This document shows, piece after piece, positions 54,371 through 63,076 of a DNA stretch of 64,000 nt (its first letter is position 1; each line of letters begins with the position of its first letter). Source of the DNA: 2-02-FULL-66-14 sp964651335. Its GTDB lineage: Bacteria > Pseudomonadota > Gammaproteobacteria > Burkholderiales > SG8-39. Below the pieces are notes generated by a model that was not told the origin of the DNA, ran no database searches, and was given only the letters and a program-made list of their open reading frames with translations. The stretch is taken from NCBI GenBank assembly GCA_964651335.1, contig CAZYVT010000014.1:1-64000 (forward strand), written 5' to 3'. A program made the position numbers and the translations under genes.

Positions 54371-54667
54371 TTAATCGTCCTGCTCGATCTGGACGCCTTT
54401 CCAGAACGCGACATAGCCGGCAATCTCGATCGCCTCGGGCTTGGGGGAGGGGTAGTACCAGGCGGCGTCGCGGTTGAGTTCCCCTTCGACCAGGACGTCG
54501 TAGTAGCTCGCAGTGCCCTTCCAGCCGCACACCGTTTTCGTTTTCGAATCGCGCAGGTAGGTCTTGTCGACTGCGCCGGGTGGAAAGTAGACGTTGCCCT
54601 CGACGATGCGCACGTCGTCCGCCTCGGCTTCGGCGATGACGGCGCCGTTCCAGGTCGCTTTCGGCAT
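54371..54667 (-). CDS. DUF427 domain protein
   Basis: 98 residues. It begins MPKATWNGAVIAEAEADD, with VEGNVYFPPGAV, and the central TVCGWKGTASYYDV plus AWYYPSPKPEA are the DUF427 signature. Function unknown. It lies 14 bases after the EamA gene stop on the same strand. Confidence 0.92.
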   Translation of the reverse strand: MPKATWNGAVIAEAEADDVRIVEGNVYFPPGAVDKTYLRDSKTKTVCGWKGTASYYDVLVEGELNRDAAWYYPSPKPEAIEIAGYVAFWKGVQIEQDD

Positions 54668-54681
54668 GCGCCGATTCTAGA

Positions 54682-55518
54682 TCATGCCCTGCGGACGGTC
54701 AGCCGCTGGCGGCTGGCAAGGAACAGGCCGGAGATGGCGATCACGGCCATGCCGGCGAGCGACCAGCCGTCGGGGAAATTCCCGAACACGAAAAACCCGA
54801 GCAGCATTGCCCAGATCAGCGCCGTGTAGGTGAAAGGTGCAAGCAGGATCGCCGGCGCGTAATCGTAGGCGCGGATGAGGAGGTAATGCCCGATCGAGGC
54901 AAAGACTCCGAGAACGCCGAGCAGTGCCCAGTGCGCCGCCGTGTCCGGAGTCTTCCAGGCGAACGGAAGCGTTGCCGAAAGGAGCACGGCGCCGACCATC
55001 GCGCCCCAGAGGAGCGAAGTGAGCGGGTGTTCGACTCCGGCAACTTTGCGCGTCAGGATCTGGTAGAGCGCGTTGCACAGCGCCATGGCCATCGGCAGCA
55101 GCGCATAGAGCGTGAAGAGGTCCGACCCCGGGCGAACGATGATCAGCGCCCCAGCCAGTCCGGTGACGATGGCGACGAGGCGTGGTGCGTCCAGCCGCTC
55201 GCGGAGTATGGGCACGGCGAGCGCCGCGACGAAGAGCGGCAGCACCAGCCCGATCGCCGCCGCTTCGGCAAGCGGCAGGACCTTGAGCGACGTGAAGTAG
55301 AGGAAGGTGGCGCCCGCGAGCAGCAACCCGCGGGCAAGCTGGATGCCGGGGCGCGCGGTGCGCACTCGCCCCAACTCGCCGCGCGCCGCGAACCACGCCA
55401 GAAGGATCAGCAGGTTTGACGCATAGCGCGCCCAGACGATCCCCGGAACCGGATACCACCGCGACAGATACTTCGCGATCGCATCCATGAGCGTGAACAC
55501 GCCCACCGCTGCGACCAT
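54682..55518 (-). CDS. EamA/DMT family transporter
   Basis: 278 residues from the ATG at 55518 (MVAAVGVFTLMDAIAKYLSR). A start a few codons upstream (CTG or TTG within LKPPSNPALRGILL) is likely, since family members usually have ~12 residues before the first helix and the glycine-zipper stop overlaps there. Ten membrane segments in two EamA repeats are visible, with the second repeat beginning near LTSLLWGAMVGAVLL. Metabolite exporter of unknown substrate. Confidence 0.85.
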   Translation of the reverse strand: MVAAVGVFTLMDAIAKYLSRWYPVPGIVWARYASNLLILLAWFAARGELGRVRTARPGIQLARGLLLAGATFLYFTSLKVLPLAEAAAIGLVLPLFVAALAVPILRERLDAPRLVAIVTGLAGALIIVRPGSDLFTLYALLPMAMALCNALYQILTRKVAGVEHPLTSLLWGAMVGAVLLSATLPFAWKTPDTAAHWALLGVLGVFASIGHYLLIRAYDYAPAILLAPFTYTALIWAMLLGFFVFGNFPDGWSLAGMAVIAISGLFLASRQRLTVRRA

Positions 55519-55556
55519 CAAGAGGATTCCGCGCAGCGCGGGGTTTGACGGCGGCT

Positions 55557-56189
55557 TCAGCGATCGAGCTCGAGCTTGCCGTCGACGACCCGGACGCGGT
55601 CTCCCGCCCGCCACGTGGGAGCGGCTTCGTAGGAGACGGTTCGTTCGCCGCCGGCCTCCATGCGCACGATCACATCGAAACGCTTGTGGGTGCGCACCTG
55701 TTTCTCGATCTGATGACCCGCATAGGCCCCACCCGCGGCACCGGCGAGCCTGGCGACGGTCTTGGTGCCGCCCCTGCCGAACTGGTTGCCGATGACCGCG
55801 CCGGCGACGCCCCCCGCGACCGCTCCAACCCCCGAGCCTTCGCCCTTCACCTCCAATTCCTTCACATCGATGACAGTGCCGCAATCGGCGCACACCGCCT
55901 TCGGCTGCGCGACTGGCGTGGCTGCAGCCACTTGCGTCCGGGGCGCGGTCGCCTGTGAAGCGGGCTTGGACATCGGTTTCGCCTGCCGGGGCGGCGCGCT
56001 CGGCGCAACCGGGGCGGCCGGCGCCACAGCCGGCGCACCTACCATGGTCGCCTGTTCTGCGGCTTTCTGCGCGCCCGACCCGGGTAGATAGCCGGTCAGC
56101 GCTGCGACTCCGACCAGAGAAACAACGATCACTGCGATCGATGCGCCTGCAACAAGCGGATGAATCCTGGTTTTGGCTTCAGTTTCCAT
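55557..56189 (-). CDS. Glycine-zipper 2TM domain protein
   Basis: 210 residues. One N-terminal anchor (VAGASIAVIVVSLVGVAALTG) is followed by an Ala/Pro linker, a CADCG pair of cysteines, the glycine zipper GAVAGGVAGAVIGNQFGRG and AGAAGGAYAGHQIEK. The C-terminal ~50 residues are beta-rich. It resembles the Rick_17kDa/SlyB-like surface proteins; role unclear. The next gene on the strand, EamA, begins at its stop. Confidence 0.85.
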   Translation of the reverse strand: METEAKTRIHPLVAGASIAVIVVSLVGVAALTGYLPGSGAQKAAEQATMVGAPAVAPAAPVAPSAPPRQAKPMSKPASQATAPRTQVAAATPVAQPKAVCADCGTVIDVKELEVKGEGSGVGAVAGGVAGAVIGNQFGRGGTKTVARLAGAAGGAYAGHQIEKQVRTHKRFDVIVRMEAGGERTVSYEAAPTWRAGDRVRVVDGKLELDR

Positions 56190-56264
56190 GATCTGCTCCC
56201 TTTCTGCCCCTGCAGCCTGCGATAACGTGCAGTCTACGCTTCGCGTGGACCGGCGAGCGCGTCC

Positions 56265-57749
56265 TCACGACTCGGATCGCATGTGCGGAAAGAGAATGAC
56301 ATCACGGATCGAGGGGCTGTCGGTGAGCAGCATCACCAGCCGGTCGATGCCGAGGCCCCCGCCTGCGGTGGGCGGAAGGCCATGCTCGAGCGCGCGGATG
56401 TAATCGGCGTCGTAGTACATCGCCTCCTGGTCGCCCGCCTCCTTGAGCCGCGCCTGCTCGCGAAAGCGCTCGGCCTGGTCCTCCGGGTCGTTCAACTCAG
56501 AAAAGCCGTTCGCGATCTCCTTGGCGTCGATAAAGAGCTCGAAGCGGTCGGCAATGCCGGGATCGCGGTCGTTTCTGCGCGCGAGCGGCGAGACTTCCGC
56601 AGGAAACTCGAGCACGAACGTGGGCTCGCTCAGGTGTTTTTCCGCCACCGTTTCGAACAGCATCAACTGCAGCGAACCCCAGCCCCGGTGCGGCGCATAC
56701 GCGACTGCGAGCGAATCGAGCTTGCGCGCGAGAAACCCGCGATCGCGCAGGTCCGCGGTGCGACATTCGGGATCGCCGAATTTCCGGATCGCCTCGGGGA
56801 TCGAGAGCCGCGCGAACGGCTTGCCGAAGTCGAGCGTCTTTCCCTGGTAGGGCACGGCGAGCGTTCCGAGCGCTGCCTGCGCCGCGTGGCGCACCAGGCG
56901 CTCGGTGTGCTCGATCATGTAGGCGCAGTCCTCGTAGGCGCAGTACCACTCCATCATCGTGAACTCGGGGTTGTGCTTGGTCGAGATGCCCTCGTTCCTG
57001 AAGTTGCGGTTGATCTCGTATACGCGCTCCATGCCGCCGACGACGAGCCGTTTCAGAAAAAGCTCCGGCGCGATCCGCAGGTAGAGGTCCATGTCGAGGG
57101 CGTTGTGGTGCGTGCGGAAGGGACGCGCCAGCGCGCCGCCCGGAATCGGCTGCATCATCGGCGTCTCGACCTCCAGATAGCCGTCCGCACTCATCATGTC
57201 GCGTAACGCCTGGACTACGGCCGAGCGTACGGCGAAGGTGCGGCGCGATTCCGGGTTCACGATCAGGTCCAGGTAGCGCTGCCTGTAGCGCAGCTCCTGG
57301 TCGGCGAGGCCGTGGAACTTTTCCGGCAGCGGCCTGAGCGCCTTGACCAGCAGCCGCAGCCCGGTGGCGCGGACCGTCAGCTCGCCCTTGTTGGTCTTGA
57401 AGAGCACCCCCTCGACGCCGAGAATGTCGCCCAGGTCCCAGTGCTTGAACTGCTCGTGAGTTTCGGCGCCGGTGACGTCGTTCGATACGTAGACCTGCAG
57501 CCGGCCGCTGCCGTCCTGCAGCGTGGCGAAGCTCGCCTTGCCCATCACGCGCTTGAGCAGCATGCGGCCGGCGACCGAGACCTGGACCTTTTCGCGCTCC
57601 AAATCGTCCTTGCTCCTGTCCGAGTATCGATCCTGCAGGCTACCGGCGAGGTGTTGGCGCCGGAAATCGTTCGGAAACGCGACGCCGTTCGCGCGCAGCG
57701 CTTTCAGCTTGTCGCGCCGCTCCTCGACCAGCTTGTTTTCTTCTTCCAT
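56265..57749 (-). CDS. lysS: Lysyl-tRNA synthetase, class II
   Basis: 494 residues. The N-terminal OB-fold anticodon-binding domain is followed by the class II core: motif 1 around FLEVETPMMQPIPGGALARPF, motif 2 RNFRNEGISTKHNPEFTMME (19-20 residue stretch) and motif 3 GGGLGIDRLVMLLTDS. It charges tRNA-Lys. It starts 2 bases after the prfB stop, the conserved prfB-lysS arrangement. Confidence 0.97.
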   Translation of the reverse strand: MEEENKLVEERRDKLKALRANGVAFPNDFRRQHLAGSLQDRYSDRSKDDLEREKVQVSVAGRMLLKRVMGKASFATLQDGSGRLQVYVSNDVTGAETHEQFKHWDLGDILGVEGVLFKTNKGELTVRATGLRLLVKALRPLPEKFHGLADQELRYRQRYLDLIVNPESRRTFAVRSAVVQALRDMMSADGYLEVETPMMQPIPGGALARPFRTHHNALDMDLYLRIAPELFLKRLVVGGMERVYEINRNFRNEGISTKHNPEFTMMEWYCAYEDCAYMIEHTERLVRHAAQAALGTLAVPYQGKTLDFGKPFARLSIPEAIRKFGDPECRTADLRDRGFLARKLDSLAVAYAPHRGWGSLQLMLFETVAEKHLSEPTFVLEFPAEVSPLARRNDRDPGIADRFELFIDAKEIANGFSELNDPEDQAERFREQARLKEAGDQEAMYYDADYIRALEHGLPPTAGGGLGIDRLVMLLTDSPSIRDVILFPHMRSES

Positions 57750-57751
57750 GC

Positions 57752-58856
<1,105 letters not shown>

Positions 58857-58921
58857 GGGTCTGGAAAATTGATGGATTATACCGGCAGCGTGCGATCCGG
58901 CTTGACTCGGCGCGCATCGCC

Positions 58922-59866
58922 ATGGCAAAGGGCAGGATGCACGACCCCATTCACCTGGAATATCGCAGCGCGCCCTCCGCGATCGCCTTCATGGCGCGGG
59001 CGATCCTCATCCCGGCGCGGTTCCGGCCGGGCGACCGCCTTTCGCCGCTTACCGCAACTTGGCGTGGTCATCGCGTCGCGGGCGCCGCGCTCGATTCATT
59101 TCTCGCGCTCACCGGCCTCGCCGACAATCCGCGCTGGGCGCTCCTTTATCCGCACGTCGCCGGTTTTCGGCTGCAGATGACGGTGCTCACGCATCCCGCG
59201 TTCCCATTTCCGATCTGGGGCGCGTTGCAGATCCGCAATCACCTGGTGCTCCATCGGCCATTTGCGCGTGGTGACGTTCTCGACATGCACACGCGTGTCG
59301 AGGCGCAGCGCGCGCTGGACAAGGGCACCGAGGTCGATCTGCACAGCTCGGCGCGTGTCGAAGGCGAGCTGGTCTGGGAAAGCCTCAACACGTTCTATTA
59401 CCGGAGCCGCCAGGGTGCTCGGGACGCTGCGTCCCCTTTATCTGCTGCGCCAAAGGTCGAGGGCCCGATCGCGGCGCGCTGGGTCGCGCCCGTGGCTGCG
59501 AGATTGCGTTTCGGCAAGCTGACCGGGGACTACAACGGCATCCACCTGTCGCGCTGGTACGCGCGCCTATTCGGCTTCCGGGGCGCCTTCCTGCATCCGC
59601 AGCGCGTGCTCGGGCAGTGCCTTGCTCGTCTGCCGCGGCCGGACGGCGCGACGCCGCTTCGCCTCGATGCGTGGCTGAAGGGACCCGTGTACTACGGCTC
59701 GGAACTCGCGCTGCGCGTCGCCGAAACACTCGATGCGGTGACTTTCGCGCTGCAAGTCGACAGGGACGAGCGACCGGCAATCGTGGGTCGCGTTCTGGTG
59801 GAGCGCACGACTTCGCCGATTGCACCTCCGACCATTACATCGCCGATCTTGACGCCACCCGCGTAA
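58922..59866 (+). CDS. Hot-dog fold acyl dehydratase-like protein, altered 3' end
   Basis: 314 residues. Two hot-dog halves are visible: the N-terminal half around VLTHPAFPFPIWGALQIRNHLVLHRP, and the C-terminal half with the MaoC-like LTGDYNGIHLSRWYARLFGFRGAFLHPQRVLGQCLARL split into conserved pieces (D-x4-H). It resembles double hot-dog proteins of acyl-CoA metabolism. The last ~20 residues (TTSPIAPPTITSPILTPPA) are antisense to the oxidoreductase fragment on the minus strand, so the native stop was lost at a recombination joint near 59815. Confidence 0.72.
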   Translation: MAKGRMHDPIHLEYRSAPSAIAFMARAILIPARFRPGDRLSPLTATWRGHRVAGAALDSFLALTGLADNPRWALLYPHVAGFRLQMTVLTHPAFPFPIWGALQIRNHLVLHRPFARGDVLDMHTRVEAQRALDKGTEVDLHSSARVEGELVWESLNTFYYRSRQGARDAASPLSAAPKVEGPIAARWVAPVAARLRFGKLTGDYNGIHLSRWYARLFGFRGAFLHPQRVLGQCLARLPRPDGATPLRLDAWLKGPVYYGSELALRVAETLDAVTFALQVDRDERPAIVGRVLVERTTSPIAPPTITSPILTPPA

Positions 59867-60045
59867 TTCTTCTGCGGGCTGATGCGTGCGCGCATGTAGG
59901 GCGCAACATCAAGATAGATCGCGCGTACCAGCATCTCGCCATGCCCCGGATCCGGAACGGGGCCTTCCGAGAGCGCCCAGTTTTCTTCTTGCGGCATGCC
60001 TTCCGGATACGAAGCCAGCCGCCATTGCCGATTGCTGTTGCGCAT
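59815..60045 (-). pseudogene. NADP-dependent oxidoreductase, N-terminal fragment
   Basis: From the ATG at 60045 the translation MRNSNRQWRLASYPEGMP, PVPDPGHGEMLVRAIYLDVAPYMRARIS split, and GDVMVGGAIGEVVRS matches the first ~77 residues of the medium-chain dehydrogenase/reductase type (curcumin reductase-like). After that the frame is antisense to the hot-dog gene, and the nucleotide-binding domain is missing. Truncated gene. Confidence 0.75.
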
Positions 60046-60075
60046 GCGCGATCCGTCCGCTTGTTCTGAGATGCG

Positions 60076-60157
60076 GATTAACGAAGGAGTTGAGCGGCGA
60101 GCGGCCAAAGCGCGTAGCGCGACGGCCGCACTCTCGTTCGCTCCAACGCGTTGTCAG
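60076..60157 (-). other. attC-like recombination site A
   Basis: In cassette orientation it begins CCTGACAACGCGTTGGAGCG and ends GCTCAACTCCTTCGTTAATC, with a long imperfect palindrome between. The end follows the attC pattern L'-box AACTC-x3-C then G/TTA core; the start follows the R''/L'' pattern, as in cassette sites of class 1 integrons. The TGA stop of the cassette ORF lies inside the site, a common cassette feature. Confidence 0.75.
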
Positions 60158-60816
60158 GCCGACATGCCTTTGCGCCTGAACTCTTCATCGATTGTCCTGT
60201 GAACAACGGCAAGCACACTGTCAATTGATTGGTCGAGCAATTCGAGGCTCTTCGGCGAGATATCCCAGCTCATATCGGAATGAACGTATTTGCCCTCGGA
60301 AAACCCGGCATAGATTCGATGAGGCCCGGCATTTGGATCACTCCGGACCTCTTTTACACGATCTTCATTTCGCTGCCCAGGAAGCCGATCGTGAAAATGC
60401 TCAAAGCTGTTACGACCCGCGACGTAGTGTTCAAAGTGCTTTCGATGAGCGTCGAAGACCTTTTTTGCTTCGAGAAACTCAGTTTGTCCGACCAGGATTT
60501 CCAGCATATTTCTGCAGTTTCCCCATGCAACAAAATAGAAATGAACTTCGTAGAGCACCGGTCGCATTCGCAACATCCCATCTCGCACATACGCGCGCAT
60601 TTCCACCTGGGACGCTCCGGGCTTTGGCTCTGGAAACAACGACTTCGAGCCAGCTATTGCCTCCGCAATTCGGGCCATTTGCCTATGTGCTGCCGCACGA
60701 TGTAGCTCGAGCCGGCTGTAAGCAAAGGTTGCGGCATTTCCATTTGCAACAACGAAGAACAACTTCTCTCCGTGCGTCATGGACGCCCAATACTCTCGCG
60801 CCGCGTTGGTAGTCAT
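60154..60816 (-). CDS. Cassette-encoded hypothetical protein 1
   Basis: 220 residues from the ATG at 60816 (MTTNAAREYWASMTHGEKLFF), 4 bases after attC site B, giving the very short 5' leader usual in cassettes; no clear ribosome site is seen. An ATG at 60780 (MTHGEKLFF) is also possible. The protein is helical, with EVHFYFVAWGNCRNMLEILV and HRKHFEHYVAGRNSFEHFHDRL. No signal peptide or known domain recognised. The stop lies inside attC A. Confidence 0.75.
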   Translation of the reverse strand: MTTNAAREYWASMTHGEKLFFVVANGNAATFAYSRLELHRAAAHRQMARIAEAIAGSKSLFPEPKPGASQVEMRAYVRDGMLRMRPVLYEVHFYFVAWGNCRNMLEILVGQTEFLEAKKVFDAHRKHFEHYVAGRNSFEHFHDRLPGQRNEDRVKEVRSDPNAGPHRIYAGFSEGKYVHSDMSWDISPKSLELLDQSIDSVLAVVHRTIDEEFRRKGMSA

Positions 60817-60819
60817 GCG

Positions 60820-60879
60820 GCCTATCGTGCCGTTAACCCGCGGGCCGCTCGCGGCCCGTCGGCGTTGAACGGATTGGAC
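60820..60879 (-). other. attC-like recombination site B
   Basis: In cassette orientation GTCCAATCCGTTCAACGCCG leads to a perfect GC stem (CGGGCCGC-GAG-GCGGCCCG) and ends GGTTAACGGCACGATAGGC. It parallels the well-known aadA-type site: TTCAA/GCCGA on the left and TTAAC on the right. The terminal core reads GATAGGC rather than GTTAGGC, so recombination activity may be reduced. It follows the cassette 2 ORF. Confidence 0.72.
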
Positions 60880-60906
60880 CGCCACAATGAATCAGGTCGC
60901 CCGGCA

Positions 60907-61809
60907 TTACAGCGGAAAGGTGGTCGAGTGACTGAACGGAAACTTAGCCTTCACAAACTCGACCATCACAGCGCCGATCTTCTTCCCGAGTTTCTTTGAA
61001 GGCGACTCGACCATCTCCCCACAGGCGGTATCGAGAAATTCCCACTTGTCTTTCCATGGTGCGGAAAAATGAACCCCAGGAGGCTGGATGAGCGGGAGGA
61101 GTCGTAAGGCCATCCAGCTGATCTCAGCGAAACGGTTCATAAACATGGCGAACGCCTGCTCTCTAAAAGTCGGGAGAGCCGGTAGCGGCGATTGGCCCCT
61201 GAGCCACTCCTGTGAGGCGGCGAGAGACAGGCGAGCTCCATGGACCTCGTAATCGAACATCGCGTCCCACAGCGCCAGTTCATCAATAGTCGCCTGAGTT
61301 AGACCGCTTTGATTTCCCATCATTTGGTTCTTGACAGAAAACTCCGTCTTCTTCCTAAGCTTTCTCGCGCTGTCTGCATCAAATGGCTTTCCCGGTTCGA
61401 TTCCTTCGATGGCGTAATAGTCTGTCAGCTTCTGAAGTGCGGCAGAGACGAGGGTTAAGTTGTCAAAGGTATTACGAAGAATTGTGTACGCTTGATAGGG
61501 GTAACCGTAAATCGCAAGCCGTTCGGAACCAAACAGCGACTGGAAATTATGGACAAGGCGAGGAAGAAAAAGCCCATAGAACTCAGAAAGCGGAGTGGTC
61601 ACCTTCGGACGGCACTCGGTATTCATGAGTTCAACCGTTTCAAGATAGAAGCACTTGAGTGCATCCGATAGAGCGAGGTAGCCCTGAAATCTAAGAACTG
61701 CCTGGCTGTGTTTCTGTTCTTCGTCGAAGAGCAAGTGTGCGCGCCCATACGCAACGCCCTTGTATTCGGATATTTCTCCCAGCCGCCGGATCATTTCTTC
61801 TGGAGTCAT
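60907..61809 (-). CDS. Cassette-encoded hypothetical protein 2
   Basis: 300 residues: MTPEEMIRRLGEISEYKGVAYG, LFLPRLVHNFQSLFGSERLA, YGYPYQAYTILRNTFDNLTL. The sequence is mostly helical without a signal peptide. The base composition is clearly lower in GC than in the neighbouring chromosomal genes. I recognise no domain. Flanked by attC B at its 3' side and attC C at its 5' side. Confidence 0.75.
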   Translation of the reverse strand: MTPEEMIRRLGEISEYKGVAYGRAHLLFDEEQKHSQAVLRFQGYLALSDALKCFYLETVELMNTECRPKVTTPLSEFYGLFLPRLVHNFQSLFGSERLAIYGYPYQAYTILRNTFDNLTLVSAALQKLTDYYAIEGIEPGKPFDADSARKLRKKTEFSVKNQMMGNQSGLTQATIDELALWDAMFDYEVHGARLSLAASQEWLRGQSPLPALPTFREQAFAMFMNRFAEISWMALRLLPLIQPPGVHFSAPWKDKWEFLDTACGEMVESPSKKLGKKIGAVMVEFVKAKFPFSHSTTFPL

Positions 61810-61830
61810 AGATCCGTGGTCTTAGTGGAG

Positions 61831-61893
61831 GCCCACCGTGCCGTTAAACCGCGGGCCGCACGCGACCCGTTGGTGTTTAACAGATGGTTGGGC
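61831..61893 (-). other. attC-like recombination site C
   Basis: Cassette orientation: GCCCAAC (full match to RYYYAAC) then CATCTGTTAAACACCAACGG, a GC stem, and GGTTTAACGGCACGGTGGGC. The right core GGTGGGC has one change from GTTGGGC, the complement of the left end. Strong similarity to site B (shared GCCGTTAA and CCGCGGGCCGC on the plus strand). Confidence 0.75.
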
Positions 61894-61896
61894 AGC

Positions 61897-62301
61897 TTAT
61901 TTGGCGGCGACACAATTTTGGACGACGAAGGCACATTGCTCGCCTTCAGCGACTAGGCCGCCTGTACGGCCTGCGTAGTTGACCTTTTCGACGCGTCCAC
62001 TGCGCAAGATAAAGCTAACCTCGCAATAGCGACGTTGGACCGTCGCCACTCCGCCTCCGGCAGTCGATGCCGCGCCACCGCCCGCAACTATGCTGTCACC
62101 GCCACCGACATACGTCATAACTTCCGTGTCACCAGAAGAAGCGGTTCGCACGGGAGCGCCGGCACATGACAAAAGCGCTGCCTTGGACATGCCAACAAGC
62201 TCGATCTGAGCACGCTTCGCGGTCTCGGCGCGTTGTTGAGCTGCGCACCCCGATAGTACGGCGATCAAGAGCACCAGAAGCGCGGCATTTTTCGTGTGCA
62301 T
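61897..62301 (-). CDS. Cassette-encoded lipoprotein
   Basis: 134 residues. The lipoprotein signal MHTKNAALLVLLIAVLSGC ends in lipobox LSGC (Cys19), and the next residues AAQQ predict outer-membrane sorting. A low-complexity glycine-rich stretch follows (GGGDSIVAGGGAAST). The ELVGMSKAALLSCAGAPVR segment resembles the SmpA/OmlA-type start of small outer-membrane lipoproteins. The TAA stop is followed by attC C after three bases. Confidence 0.82.
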   Translation of the reverse strand: MHTKNAALLVLLIAVLSGCAAQQRAETAKRAQIELVGMSKAALLSCAGAPVRTASSGDTEVMTYVGGGDSIVAGGGAASTAGGGVATVQRRYCEVSFILRSGRVEKVNYAGRTGGLVAEGEQCAFVVQNCVAAK

Positions 62302-62495
62302 GCGTTTCCCCCTTTGCGCGTATCAAGCGGCGCAACTATTGAATGAGCAGCTCGCGGGCCATGCTAGGACGATCCACCCGTAGATGCAACGATCCACGGA
62401 GAGATCGAACAATATTCGGGCAGATATCTACCGGCAGATCTCACAGCCGCGACGCGCAGGTCGGATGGTGCGGTCCAGCGCGGCTCATCCCGCTT

Positions 62496-62705
62496 CTACA
62501 CCTTCTTCGCGGAATATTCCTCGGCAATCTTGTCGTCGAAAAACGCGCTCGGGTTGGGCGCGTTCATGAAGCGGCGATACACCTCGGGGTAGACCTTCGA
62601 GTACTGAAACACCTGGCGGTTCGTCATTTCGACTTCCAGCACCATGCTCTTTTCGTCGTAGCCGATCGAGCGGATCTTCGACGAGTTGACACGCTTTCTT
62701 TCCAT
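62496..62705 (-). CDS. KTSC domain protein
   Basis: 69 residues: VNSSKIRSIGYDEKSMVLEVEM split, VFQYSKVYPEVYRRFMNAPNPSAFF. This is the KTSC fold (SS.I..IGYD...L.V.F..G..Y.Y..VP...Y..F..A.S.G..F), usually of unknown function. Overlaps the cyclophilin-like stop by one base (TGATG). Confidence 0.88.
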   Translation of the reverse strand: MERKRVNSSKIRSIGYDEKSMVLEVEMTNRQVFQYSKVYPEVYRRFMNAPNPSAFFDDKIAEEYSAKKV

Positions 62706-63076
62706 CAGGCGGCCTCGACGCGGACCCGGTCGCCGCTATTCACTTTGGCGAGCACCTGCGCATCACCCACCACCCGCCCAAGCACATTGCAGCGCGAGAC
62801 GAGCTTGGGCTTGCCGTCTTTGCCCGAGATCGGGGTGCGTCCGTAGGGCAGGGCAAGGGAGGATCCCTCGACCCAGAAACAAACGGCGCCGGGTTCCACG
62901 GTCTGGCGCGCGTCGGGCTCGAGGTCAGCGCTCAACGGCGCCTCGAAATACACCTCTTCGCCCCAGGTCCGAGCCACCGACTCGAATGGCAGCACTTCGA
63001 TGAGCGCCTTCGCGGTGGGAGTTTCGTCGAGGGCTACGACGAAAGAGGTTTCTCCCGCTTTGATTCTGAGTTTCAC
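62705..63076 (-). CDS. Cyclophilin-like fold protein
   Basis: 123 residues from a GTG at 63076, which overlaps the methyltransferase stop as GTGA and places VKLRIKAGE at the start as in relatives; a TTG at 63097 is the alternative. The segments TPTAKALIEVLPFESVARTWGEEVYFEAP split and SLALPYGRTPIS, CNVLGRVVGD fit the TM1367-type cyclophilin-like proteins (DUF369 and relatives). Prolyl isomerase activity is not shown for these. Confidence 0.8.
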   Translation of the reverse strand: MKLRIKAGETSFVVALDETPTAKALIEVLPFESVARTWGEEVYFEAPLSADLEPDARQTVEPGAVCFWVEGSSLALPYGRTPISGKDGKPKLVSRCNVLGRVVGDAQVLAKVNSGDRVRVEAA

